A stretch of 64,000 nt of DNA. Source: Lumbricus terrestris. Its lineage: Eukaryota > Annelida > Clitellata > Crassiclitellata > Lumbricidae. Position 1 is the first letter of the stretch, and every line of letters begins with the position of its first letter. The translations under genes and the position numbers were made by a program. The notes beneath the pieces are model-generated. The model was not told the DNA's origin. It saw only the letters and a list, made by a program, of their open reading frames with translations, and made no database searches. The stretch lies in contig OX457040.1 in NCBI GenBank assembly GCA_949752735.1, forward strand, positions 1,454,554 through 1,518,553. Reading direction: 5' to 3'. Below, in pieces: positions 37,101-47,800 of this stretch.

Positions 37101-38214
37101 ACAAATAATTATTTATATGACGCTGTAGAACATCCACGCCGTCACAAGGGCGTGCATCTACCGTGTCTAGTTGAAGCAGTGTGTGTAGCCGAACAATGTC
37201 TAGCTGAGGCTCGTGCCTCTGACGCATATTTTTTTTTAACTAGGTAGCCTATTTATCTTAATTATTATCCTTGCTATTATCGCAGGTAACACTGAGCCAA
37301 ACGAAGTCGATCCGAAGCTTTTGATTCCTTACGTCGATAAGTTCTGGTGTTGTTTCCCGGAGTCATGTCGATCGAAATTCAGATGTGGAATCGACTTCAG
37401 CAAGGTTGGACTAGACTATAATTATTGTTAACCCTTTGATGGTCAGCATGTAGGCCTACTAAAATGCATTGAAACATATGTAGCTGGCATTTAATGGGTT
37501 TTATATTGCGATGGTAAGATTAATATATAATCCATGTTGAAATAATGATGTCATAATTTCATCTGACGCTTAGGGATTTACACTGGACCGACGGCTCAAG
37601 AATACCTTTTTAAACCAAAAGTCATCCAGTTTGGTCTTCCGACACAAAATCAACAGGCAGGATGGGTGAAGAGTGTCCCCATGTTATGGTGTTTATATCC
37701 ATGCCTGAGTCGGAAATAGCAGATTTGAGACGTTTCTGGAAGGTGTTTGACAGTTTGGCAGATAATAAACCTAGTATACCAGCATCGACGCAACAGTTTA
37801 ATCTGTTCTCAGTACTTCTACTGAGAAATTCAAGGTCGATGTTGTGTTTTAAGCTATTAACAATAAATCTAATTATGTACTCCGGTCTTTAATCCCTCTT
37901 CTTGTTAGCAACGGATGTAACCTGCGAGCTAAACCACACAACTTCTCGTTACCTTTAAAAGATCTATTAATTTCATCTCATAATTTATAATCATCTAATC
38001 TCACCTGTATGAGCACATCTACTAACAAATTATATCCCTGCGTTGTGAGATGAACAATATTTTCTATTAAGTTGCGTCTGTGTCAGCTTCGCACTTCTAA
38101 TAAACGAATGTTGATTAATTGATTGATTAATTGATTGATTGGTAGGTTAATTGATTGATTGATTAATTGATTGATTGATTGACTGATTGATTGACTGATT
38201 GATTGATTGGTTGG

Positions 38215-38245
<31 letters not shown>

Positions 38246-38329
38246 GTTAATTGATTGATTGATTGGTTGGTTGGTTGATTGATTGATTAATTGATTGATT
38301 GATTGACTGATTGATTGGTTCGTTGATTA

Positions 38330-38368
<39 letters not shown>

Positions 38369-38689
38369 AATTGATTGATTGATTTTCTTTTTCTTGCGCA
38401 GGTCGATGATCCAAATTTTACCTCGGAACTCGAGGAACCAGAAGACACGTTGAAAGTGTTAGACAGTAAAACGAATATTATCTATGTCTATCCTGACAAA
38501 ATGAGCCTCAATGGATTTGGCCAGAAGCCGAGTCCGGGTGAAGATGGAAATTCAGAAAGTTTCCTTTCCCTAGATGAACCACCTGCTTCAATGGACATGT
38601 CTATTCCGCCTGTAAACGATGAATCGAACGTTGGATGCAACAATAGAACTTACAAATGTCTAGATGAAGTGGAAATGTCGAAATTATGA
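25394..38689 (+). CDS. slc5a8-like: SLC5-family sodium/monocarboxylate symporter-like, copy 2, complete
   Basis: Exons: 25394-25765, 26420-26488, 27144-27195, 28011-28078, 28648-28728, 29429-29502, 30325-30465, 31286-31421, 33548-33636, 34134-34252, 34756-34826, 35376-35462, 36093-36295, 36755-36855, 37286-37404, 38402-38689. They total 2070 bases, or 689 codons plus stop. The start is the first ATG in AAGATGG context. The N-terminus carries TVWDYLVFSIILALSAAIGI (first span), then the EYLLADKSMS and PVSLSMFATFISAATLLG segments. GGMKAVIWADVFQ and AGSLSTSSSMLNALA (Na+-site region) follow. About 13 membrane spans are expected for the fold. A Ser/Thr-rich extracellular loop with an N-S-T sequon (exon 13), FWCCFPESC (exon 15) and a tail ending SKL complete the protein. 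Intron 11 has a GC donor (34827). The length slightly exceeds mammalian SLC5A8 because of the long C-terminal tail. Substrate is inferred from family only. Confidence 0.93.
26945..27010 (-). mobile_element. short LINE/SINE tail fragment
   Basis: The stretch AAATTTCTAAAGCGTCACTCG followed by AAGCCAAGCGC and AGCTTATTCAC is a diverged piece of the GATTAC-tail family (compare 31620-31700). It lies in intron 2 of copy 2. Confidence 0.55.
27227..27320 (-). mobile_element. CR1-like LINE 3' tail fragment
   Basis: (ATTC)n, then CATAAGGCCCCTTCAA and GTGCTCCCAGCCCAG, in intron 3 of copy 2. Same family as 17330-17645. Confidence 0.55.
27675..27983. mobile_element. hAT-like MITE with perfect 8-base target duplication, next to exon 4
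   Basis: The left end CAGGGCTTAAAGTGTG and the right end CACTTTAAGCACTG are inverted repeats. The octamer ACTGCGAT is exact on both sides (27667-27674 and 27984-27991). A GC-rich CCAGGACGG motif repeats inside. No coding capacity. The right end lies only 27 bases before exon 4 of copy 2 (28011), so the element occupies the normal branch-point zone. Confidence 0.88.
28148..28190. repeat. (ACGATG)n
   Basis: About six hexamer units lie in intron 4 of copy 2. A short TTA/AAT-rich patch follows at 28325-28410. Confidence 0.9.
29545..29745 (+). mobile_element. LINE/SINE 3' region with GATTAC tail
   Basis: GGACAACCCTTTTGACTCAACGC occurs, then again in altered form about 80 bases later. CGCTCGTGAATAAGCCGGTG follows, ending in GATTACGATTACGATACG. 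It is the reverse complement of 31620-31830 and lies in intron 6 of copy 2. Confidence 0.65.
30770..30928. repeat. 24-base tandem repeat
   Basis: Six to seven units of AGTCAGTAAGCCATCCAGTA plus four bases lie in intron 7 of copy 2. Confidence 0.9.
31620..33195 (-). pseudogene. 5'-truncated non-LTR retrotransposon, reverse transcriptase
   Basis: A single open minus-strand frame runs from about 33195 to 31853. It contains LLDISAAFDTIDHNLL, CGVPQGSVLGPLLFILYT, the catalytic HLYADDTQLF motif, NPSKTEFIILG, and the thumb-like segments HSKLDYCNSLF and RLQLIQNSLARAV, ending in APRLWNELPPEFR. This order is typical of CR1/L2/Rex-type polymerases. The endonuclease and the start are missing, so it is a 5'-truncated insertion. 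The 3' region continues to a GATTAC-type tail near 31620, shared with several short dispersed copies. It lies in intron 8 of copy 2, antisense to the gene. The long intact frame suggests a recent insertion. Confidence 0.88.
38094..38390. repeat. (GATT)n array abutting exon 16
   Basis: About 290 bases of GATTGATT/GATTAATT units end within about 12 bases of the exon 16 acceptor of copy 2 (38401). The acceptor itself keeps a short pyrimidine tract, TTTTCTTTTTCTTGCGCAG. Confidence 0.95.
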
Positions 38690-39276
38690 TTAGACTTCCA
38701 CTTGGTTTTGCTCTGGTTCAGGCTTCAGATTCAGCTCTCTGCAAGCACTAATATCACCTGTGTGTTGTCATAAAACTCTAGACTCCAGTAGTTAGTTCAT
38801 AGGCTTAGCCTACCGTTGTAAGTCACTGCCAACGAGGGCTTTTACAAACCCACTCCATAAATTAATTGCAATAAAATAGTTTACATTTGAAAGTAATAAT
38901 TGCTAGGCCTACTAGAAAAGCCTATAAGTTGTGAACCGTGTATAGGCCTATAGGCTATTATAAGGGGCAGTCAGCTACTTTATAGTTTATACTCTTCGTT
39001 AGAATAAATGCGAGTAATCTTCGGAAGATGTCACTTCAGTCTGCTTAATATGTCTATAAGATTGTAACAAGCTGTGCCTGTGACTACTTGAACATTCAGA
39101 AATATACCGGTATCTAAAGTCTTCAAATTTCTAATAAGAAAACTCATTAAACGCATTACTACAAATTTGCATTAGTTTCCCGAGAGACAATAGTCCAAGA
39201 TTTCGAATAGCTTATCCTCTGTGGTACTTACAGAAAATGCAGCTACCTACGTTTGATAGCCTACTATTCTCCAGGG

Positions 39277-39521
39277 CAGTGGCGTAGCCAGGAATTTATG
39301 ATGGGGGAGGTTTGGGGGGTTTATGGCCTAGCCGGATGCCCTTTCTGGCCGTATTACAGTAAATAAAAAGGGAATAAAGTAACAAAGGGAATAAAGTAAG
39401 AAAAACAATTGTTACTACAACCATTTTTTTTATTTAAGTGGATAAATAACCTCTAAAAAACTATTTTCCCTAGGCCAATTGGGGGGTTTAACCCCCGAAA
39501 ATCCCCTTGTCTACGCCACTG
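39277..39521. mobile_element. hAT-like MITE, GTGGCGTAGCC type
   Basis: The element starts CAGTGGCGTAGCCAGG and ends GTCTACGCCACTG, near-perfect inverted ends. The flanking octamers CTCCAGGG and CTACGGGG match at six of eight. 245 bases, no frame. A related scrap with GGCGCAGCCACTG lies at about 41092-41106. Confidence 0.8.
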
Positions 39522-39964
39522 CTACGGGGTATATTCCGATATCTTCATTCAGAGAATCTAATGAGGAAATAGATGACTAGATGTTCTATTCGGTCTGTGA
39601 GTCTTTGCGTGCGACAACGAGAAGACCTTATGATGCATCGTCCATGAGACCATGACGACGATTCGTGATCATCGTGATAATTTCGAATCGTTTTCAAATC
39701 TTATACGCAATACTCGGCATGACCTCCACGAATTTTGACCTGGCACCGGACCGAACAAGGCAGCTCTGGCTATTGCGGACTTGATGATATAGCGCCGGTG
39801 ATAAGCTGGTCCTTTTGCGGGCGCTGAGAAATTCTCGGAGAATTACATTACATTATTATTACAACCGAGAGCGCAATAGAGCGGACTTTTCATTGCCAGG
39901 TAATTTTTCAGCACACCATAATTCTCAATTTAAATTGGCGGATTAAATACAGCAAGTCAGGCTT

Positions 39965-40200
39965 TTTATATAGCGTATCTTCAAGCTAAGCTACTCAGAA
40001 GCGCTCCCAGTCCAACAACGACTAAATAAGTCAGTTTCTTAAAATAGGCTATAAACCCACTGGTCAACGGTAGAGCGTCACCAGCATTCTGCCAGAAACT
40101 GCTCGCAAAAATAATATCAGCAGCAGGATTCAAATGAAAACAGATTTGCTGCCGACTTAGAAGCAATTTGTCAGAAATCTGGCTCGGTAACACGGCAGCG
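39965..40200 (-). mobile_element. CR1-like LINE 3' fragment
   Basis: TATATAGCGTATCTTCAAG...CAGAAGCGCTCCCAGTCC reads as the complement of the recurring LINE 3' end, in the spacer between copies 2 and 3. Confidence 0.55.
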
Positions 40201-40212
40201 GCTGAGACCGTC

Positions 40213-40323
40213 ATGATGATTAATAGGACAAATTCTGATTAAGAATGCTGTGATGATTAATAGGATAAATTCTGATTAAGAATGCTGTGATTATTGATAA
40301 GACAAATTCTAATTAAGAATGCT
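40213..40323. repeat. three tandem units of about 37 bases
   Basis: Each unit reads GATGATTAATAGGACAAATT followed by CTGATTAAGAATGCTGT, with few changes. No function apparent. Confidence 0.9.
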
Positions 40324-40341
40324 TTATGTGAGTGTTATACC

Positions 40342-40633
40342 CATAGGCGTATGGGAGATTTCAGTAGGGGGCAAAGATTAAACCTGCCCGAAAAAATCTC
40401 AAATCTCGTGGAAAATACTAACTTTCTCTAAGAAAAAGTTGACGACCTTTGTTTTAGTCATCAAACTTTTTACTATTTTCACGGGTCTGCTTGCCCGAAA
40501 AACGAAAACAGACTTGCCCGAAAAGTTGACCATCATTTTTTTAGTAATTTCTCGGGTCTGCTTGCCCGAAAACCAGTTTTACCCGAATTTTGGGGGGCAA
40601 TTTCACCCTGGACCCCCATTTCGTAAGCCTATG
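40342..40633. mobile_element. hAT-like MITE, CATAGGC ends
   Basis: CATAGGCGTATGGG at the left faces CGTAAGCCTATG at the right. The flanking octamers GTTATACC and GTTCTACC match at seven of eight. Internal TTGCCCGAAAA motifs recur. A relative lies at 57677-57930. Confidence 0.75.
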
Positions 40634-41216
40634 GTTCTACCAGTTTGAGAATAGCAGCTGTGGCGGAAGAGAGTCTCTTAGGAGTATCTGCAGGAATAGA
40701 CAGATCCGACTAGTAAATTTACGTGCTTAGATGATTTACAAATGTAATTGCTACCTGGATGCATAACGGTGCTCAAACTGTCATATACATCAGCAAACGT
40801 GGCCTATGTGATAATGAAAATACACCTGCTGCAATCTACTGCCAGACAGTAAATGTGGATTTAATGTGGATAATTTATTATAGCCTAATTATAGGCCATG
40901 ATGCCAAACGATACAATCATTGCAATGTAATTCAATTCAACGCAATGTGGTTAGTATGATAAAGACAATTATTATAGTCACTAGAGGCAATGATGCAATC
41001 CAGGTTAGATAACGGTTTAATGTGAAAATAAATGCACGTTTCTCTCACGATAGTAAGTTGTCGACGTTAAGCCCCCCGCCCCAACTGAAATCCTGGCGCA
41101 GCCACTGTACTAGGCATCACCAATGCTAACAATTATGATCCCGCTAACAGACTATAAAGTAATTCAGCTAAATTCAAGCGATATCATCGCTGTGATTCAG
41201 CATTTATTTTGCAATT

Positions 41217-41276
41217 AGTAACGGTGAAGTGGAGAGACTTTCTAACGGTTCTGGTTTCGTCGAATCGCCACATTGA
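41217..41276 (+). promoter_or_regulatory. shared upstream block, copy 3
   Basis: GGTGAAGTGGAGAGACTTTC...GGTTTCGTCGAAT is homologous to 53980-54041 and, less well, to 25033-25092. Further on, ACTAGGACGAAACAACAGG is present three times (41456-41510), while copy 2 has a single ACTAGGACGAGAC (25267). Promoter role is inferred. Confidence 0.45.
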
Positions 41277-41805
41277 TCCGCACAAATCCCAAACACAGAA
41301 ACACAGGACAAAAATAGAGAGGTAAATAATATGTCGCAGAGACAGATCTGTGAGACATATCCAGAATCTCAGAGTCAGTAGTTTGAAATGCGAGCGAAAG
41401 ACCACATCAGGACAGCGGCAGAAACGCAGTTGAAAAGTAGGAAGAGACTAACAAGATGACTAGGACGAAACAACAGGACTAGGACGAAACAACAGGACTA
41501 GGACGAAACCAGTACAACAAAAAGCCGAGATGTATGGGGTCTAGCCATCAAAACGACCGTAAAGCAACACGCAGGGAGGCAGAGACACTGTCAGACAGGT
41601 GCAGTGATAAATCTATAAGCCCGGCTAGACCCCATATTTTACTACGCACTCTGAAGTCCAGTATCTATTGAGCTATTATATGGGCCCACAAAGGCGTAAT
41701 AGAAGTCAACGTTATTGACCATACTCATCAACTAGCAATTATCATGTAATAAGAGTTATTCCTACGCGCCATAATAGTTTAAATCTGATTGAGTATTGAT
41801 CTAAG

Positions 41806-44800
41806 ATGGCGTCGACCTGCGAGGGAGTACCACCGGTTCCAGCCGGAAGTACATTCACCGGATGGGACTACCTCGTCTTTTCCATCATCCTCGCCCTTTC
41901 CGCCGCCATTGGAATCTACTACGCCTTCACAGGTGGAAGACAAAAGACAACTCAAGAATACCTTTTGGCAGACAAGAGCATGTCGGCAATTCCAGTGGCA
42001 CTGTCGCTCTTCGCGTCGTTCATTTCTGCGTCAACCCTTCTTGGAGTGCCAGCGGAGATCTACACTCAGGGAACGATGTATTGGATGACCGCCTGGGGCG
42101 TCATGCTTCCACCGATCCTCGGAGCCACCGTCTTTGGACCGTTCTTCCATCGACTGAAAATTCTGAGCGCGTTCGAGGTATTTGTTTATTGTATTGAGAG
42201 TTCAGAGTGAATTGTGACAATAATTTAAATTGTTTAAATTATCACAATTATTGCGCTCATTGTATGAACAATGGAATCATGATTATAGTCTGCGACGATT
42301 CTGGAATTAGTCTTAATTGCTAAGTTGTTTGCATACATTAATTTTTATTAAAGAATGCAATAATCTTATCAGATTTTTGTGATGGCGTTCAGGTGGTCTA
42401 GCATAACCGTAGTACGCCTATTAGTCTATATCTTAGCATGTTGGTATGCTTATTTGAATCTGCGTGATTCATGCTGTGTATTCTTGTTTTTTCCTATTTA
42501 TATTCATTCGATTATTATAATACATTTGTAATTCTATAAAATAATGATTTCTGCATGTGAGTGTATAATTGTAAATGTTCGTATATGCAGGCGCATGTTG
42601 TTTCTTCTAGTACCTGCAACTCAGATACAAATCGAGAGCCGTTCGGGTTTTCGGATGCTTGATGTACGCCCTAAAACTTGTGAGTAGAATACTGCGAATT
42701 ATTTGATGCATAATTTCTCCTTAGGTAGCTATTTTGGCTAAGCAATGCGAAAGAGAGAGAGAGAGAATTGGATTTGACTTTTAAAGAACGTCAAAATGCA
42801 AAAGTCGAATAGATTATGAATATTTATTGAAATTTATTCTGAATGAGGGCTGGAATAATATTGTCGTTCCTCCAGAGGTAGTGGTTCACAGACGAAGGTC
42901 AGTTTAGATTATGAAAGCCATGATGAACTAGATGCAGAGTAAAATTTTACGGTCAACTGTATCATTGCATCCTTTTGAAACAGTTAATCAGTTGATGAAA
43001 TCGTTCCGTAAGTAAACTTATAGTTTTACCATGTTTGCATGCTTATCCCAGACCCAGAGTCTTATAAAGAGAATGGACAAACTATTATTCGTTTGTTCAT
43101 TCATTCATTCATTCATTCATTCATTCATTATAGCGCATCTTCAAGAGAGCTAATCAGAGTTGCTCCCGACTCCAAAAGGCCAAACACGAACAGTATTGAA
43201 TTGAATAATATATACTCGAATAAGAGTACCAGGAAGCAGTCACAGCTGCTGGATATACAATTCCATTGTGTCGTGCCAGTCTTATCAATAGCTTCTTATT
43301 TACTATAATAAGGATGCTGAGTTTAATTCCTGCCTGGGGCGCCCACAGACCTTGATCCGGTATTCGACATATTATCTGGATGTCTCGAAGATTAATAAAA
43401 AAATATTATTGCGATTGTCATGTTTACATGTTAAGTGATTAATCTTACAGACGATTACAATCGGAATAGTCATGTTCGGACCATCAACAGCTTTGACTGA
43501 AGGTACGTTTTGCTTCGTCCAACGGAGTTAGTCGATGTTTTAAATTCATAAGAAAATAGTTGTGATGAGACGCGCTCGCCTAGCAGGTCATAAACTAAGT
43601 ATGTATGTACATGTATGTACAATGCTATGTATGTATGTATGTATGTATGTATGTATGTATGTATGTATGTATGTATGTATGTATGTATGTATGTATGTAT
43701 GTATGTATGTATGTATGTATGTATGTATGTATGTATGTATGTATGTATGTATGTATGTACGCATGTATGTATGTATGTATTTATGTATGCATGTATGTAT
43801 GTATATTATGTACGAATGTATGTATGCACACATCCGTAGGAATGTATGTGTGTATCGTATAATTTTTATAGCGTCCGTTGAAACCTGACTATCGCGACGA
43901 ATTTTTTTTCTTTCTGACCAGTGACCGGATTTCCTGTTTGGGCAGCCATCATTACTCTTGGATTCGTCTGCGTCTTTTACACGACCCTTGTAAGTCAAAC
44001 TTATTGTCTACCTAAATCTATTTTAGTCTGAAGTTTCTCATTATTTAGTGAATCCATATATCACGCAGAAATGACGACCTCACGATCATAAGCAAGACTG
44101 TGTCCATTTGTTTACATGATTTGCATTCGCCGTGCAACCAGGTGTAGGATGAAGGCTGAACTCTATAGACTGTGGATTGAGTTGCTATCAAATCAAACTA
44201 GCTAGATGTATAGCTTTTTTCATTTAATTGCAATCTAGAGTCCACCGTGTACACCATAGTACAAATCCAAATGCCTGCATACAAATGTATGTATGGCCTA
44301 AGTTATTGCAACTAACAGAAGCACCCATGATAGCCCTGCAAACGCAAAGTCAAGCCAACAACTGCATGCAAGCAAATCGTAAATGCTGTTAATTAATTAA
44401 CTGCATATTTAGTAGTAGAGACGTTCTGAACCTGCCAAAATTCGACTGATATGAGTATTATTACATATACACCGATGTCACTGTGTTTCTTTGTCTTCAG
44501 GGTGGCATGAAGGCTGTCATTTGGGCAGATGCGTTTCAGGCCACAATCATGTTGGCCGGTGCTTTGGCGATAATAATTCAAGTAAGTCCTACTTTGGTGG
44601 CCGTGAGTATAACATTATGACTGTCATTAAAATGAAATTATTTGAAACTTTTGCGACAAATTACTGTTACAACGGTGCAAATTACTCAGATTATACCGCC
44701 TCAATAGAATGCACAAAGATAATACTATTGAACAAGTGCAATGCAGTTTTTTTCAGCTATGATAGTGTCGACGATGCCTTGGTCCAGTGAAAGGAGGGCT

Positions 44801-47800
44801 GATGTTTCTTCGTGGTTGTTTCCATAGGGTTGCATCGAGAGTGGAGGATTTGGAAGCGTCTGGAAGCGTGCTGAAGATGGCGGAAGACTTGAATTCTTCA
44901 AGTAAGAAACGAGACGAATTTATAAAAACTAGAGTTAAATATCCGAAAGCTGCAATTGCTAAGCTCCTCGGCGTGAAACTCAGATGCAGTGTCAACGCTT
45001 CAGTCGAGAGCGCTTCTGAGTATCGACCTTGAAGGGGCGTCGTAACAAATGCACATAAAAACAATTTGTATTATGCACATTTATATGCATAATAATAGTA
45101 TCGATCATTAGTATGGTCTAATTGCTTTGTCGCTGTCATGCTAGTTTCAACCCGAATCCAACTATTCGACACACATTCTGGACGCTGGTCGTCGGAAACT
45201 TCATCAACGTGTTGCCGTTGTATTCAGTGGAACAGCAAATGATCCAGAGATACGCGTCGACCAAGAACAGGAATCAAGCGACGGTGTAAGTTGAGGAATC
45301 TAAAATTCCTGTGAACTTATTTATCTCGATTAACATGCTCTTGCTTAAATCAGGGGTTTTGTAGTGTGAAGTTTCACACAAAAAGAAGATAGTTCCAAAT
45401 GAGTTTGAGCAGCTGTAGGAGCATTTTGTGCAGTCAAAATTAGTTTTAAATGTTCATCGTCAATGAATGGGGAAAATGTAGGCTTTGGCCTACCACGGAG
45501 GATGAGAAAGCAGAGAATGGGAAGCGCAGGTCTGAACAATTTCTTTGATGAAACCCTGATTTAAGTCGTCGATTACGAACTGTACCATTTCTAGGATATT
45601 TGGCGAGGGGGAGGGGAGGGGAGGGGGAAGAAGAAGAAAAAGATCTATAAGATTCTTCTGATTTATTCACAGTTTCCTAACCTGTCTCGTTGCTTCAATT
45701 GCAGACACCACGTAGGACTGCTGAAAAGTTCATATTTCCTGAGTCGTTTTCTGTAGCTCCTGTTCATAAAAACTCCCCTGTATTTCCTCTCCATTAGAAT
45801 CAGTAATCTTATAAGTTGGTGGAACCGTGTATTGAATCTGGGATACTGTAAAAACTTCTTCCGTCCATCTAGGTGTGTATCCCTTCTCAAAAATATTCTT
45901 CTTCTTAGTTATTCTAACCTTATCACCAATTGAAAACTTTGGTATAATAGGTTCCGAAATCTCTTTACCGTATAAATTCATAAATACAGTTTTTTCATTC
46001 ACTTTCATACTAGCCTTGGCGGGAGTCATTTTAATCGAACCGTGCCTGGTATTGTTATAATTACCCACCATTTCATCCAAAACGTTGATATATCTTCTCG
46101 TCGAGTTAGCTGAAAAATATTTATACATCTTTTCTTTCATCGTTCGGTTCCATCTCTCAACGACGCAAGATTTTTCCTCATTCTCAGTAGAGTACAACTC
46201 AACCAATTTCCCAGTCTTGTCATTTCTCTGTGTTCGCAGGGCTCTGTTGCTCTGGCAAGCATCGTGGACCACGATGCTTGCCAGACGGTTGAACTTTTCA
46301 GCAGTCCTACAACCGATATTAATCTTATCTTCCCATCGGTTTTGTTTTGACTGAGCTTCTGCGAACTATCTAGTTCAGGCCACTTAGCTTTTGTGGAAAT
46401 GGTGAATCTCAGGATTTAATTAAAAATGTCTAAAGATGTTTGCATTCGTGAAACGCTCTCTGTTTCTCTGTGTTCGCAGGGCTCTGTTGCTCAACATTCC
46501 CGGGCAATTCTTCGCAGCAACGCTCAGCTCTTTGCTTGGGGTCGTGATGTACGGGTACTATGCTCCTATGAAATGCGACCCGTTGAAGAGTGGGCGAGTT
46601 AAAGACCCAAATCAGGTAGGCCTAACTAGAATAAATCATTCTCAAATCAAGTCGACAGTTGCCGATCAATATAAGATTATACAACTTTAGACTGTTCTTT
46701 TTAGCCAAGCTTGTTGGGTTGGGAGCACTTCTGTGTAGTGGTCTTGAAGACGCGCTATATACATCTCTTAAATTAATGAATAAATGAATGAATGAGTGAT
46801 TGTACCAACAACCAATCATACATTGTTTAAGTAATCACTGTCCATAAATGAATAATAGAGTTGTTTTCACTTGCAAATCAATCATTAGTTTAATCTGCTA
46901 TTGTTTTGACAGTTGGTGCCAAGATTTGTGATGGACATCTTTCACTTCGCACCAGGAATCCCCGGTCTCTACGTTGCCAGTCTATTCGCTGGTTCTCTCA
47001 GGCAAGTCCGTCAAGTTAGCCCAGGTTTCTAACCGTAGGCCTAATTCCCAGATAACCTACTTTCATCCAATGAAGATTGATTTGAGCCAATAAACAACGG
47101 GAATTTATAAAAAAAAATTATTAAAGAGCCTACATTATGCACCTTACCCATCAGTTCTATTTATTTACTTGTTCGTTGCAATAAAAACTTTTGATCGATA
47201 GACTGAGTAGTGTGTGGATGATATGGAAATCAATGATGAAGAGCATCAGTCATAGTATTTGTGACGGAAGAATGTTGCCTAAACGAAAGTTTGTCTTATC
47301 ATTTTGAGAATAATAATTTATTAAGACCGTGTCTTTTTAGCACCGTCTCGTCGATGTTGAATGCTTTGGCGACAGTTATCTGGGAAGACATCTTCAAACT
47401 GTTTCGACCAGCACGAGAAGCTTCCGACAAGACGGCTACGATCGCGACTAAGATTCTTAGCAAGTGCCTTATATTATTTATAGATGGTTAGACTTTAGCC
47501 TACTAGTTAACTAAGCGTTTGAAGAAGCAACCTTGAAGATAGTTTAGAAATCGCAGTCTTCAGTGCTTCATTCACTAAGCTTGCACATCTATATTTATAA
47601 CAGCGAGAAAGATCCTTTGTTTGCGTATACTTACAATGATTGACGAGTTGGTAGGTATTTCCATGTAACTTATTACTGGCTAAAGTCTACGTTAGATGCG
47701 ACCAACTACAGTAACTGTGTTGGCCTAATTCAATTAGGCCTACATGTAAAAAAAAATCTTAAGGCATTCATAAAAAACCAAGGCAACCGATGTGTAAAAT

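Larger units (their letters stand above)
45712..46310 (-). pseudogene. Polinton/Maverick-type integrase fragment
   Basis: The minus-strand frame 46272-45730 (180 codons) contains YSTENEEKSCVVERWNRTMK, YNNTRHGSIKMTPAKAS, IGDKVRITKKKNIFEKGYTP and FYEQEL. These are the C-terminal half of a retroviral-like integrase and the chromodomain-like tail typical of Polinton elements and F54H12.3-like proteins. The DD part of the catalytic core is missing. The first ten or so codons are not integrase; they read through a 30-base copy of exon 8 sequence and a palindrome. Exact 21-base inverted repeats lie at 45712-45732 and 46290-46310. It is a dead fragment in intron 7 of copy 3. Confidence 0.8.

Noticed and set aside
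38678..38689. C-terminal SKL in copy 2 as a peroxisomal PTS1 signal
   Set aside because: The protein is a polytopic plasma-membrane-type carrier, and the paralogs end SEV and SQL, which fit a PDZ motif and not PTS1.
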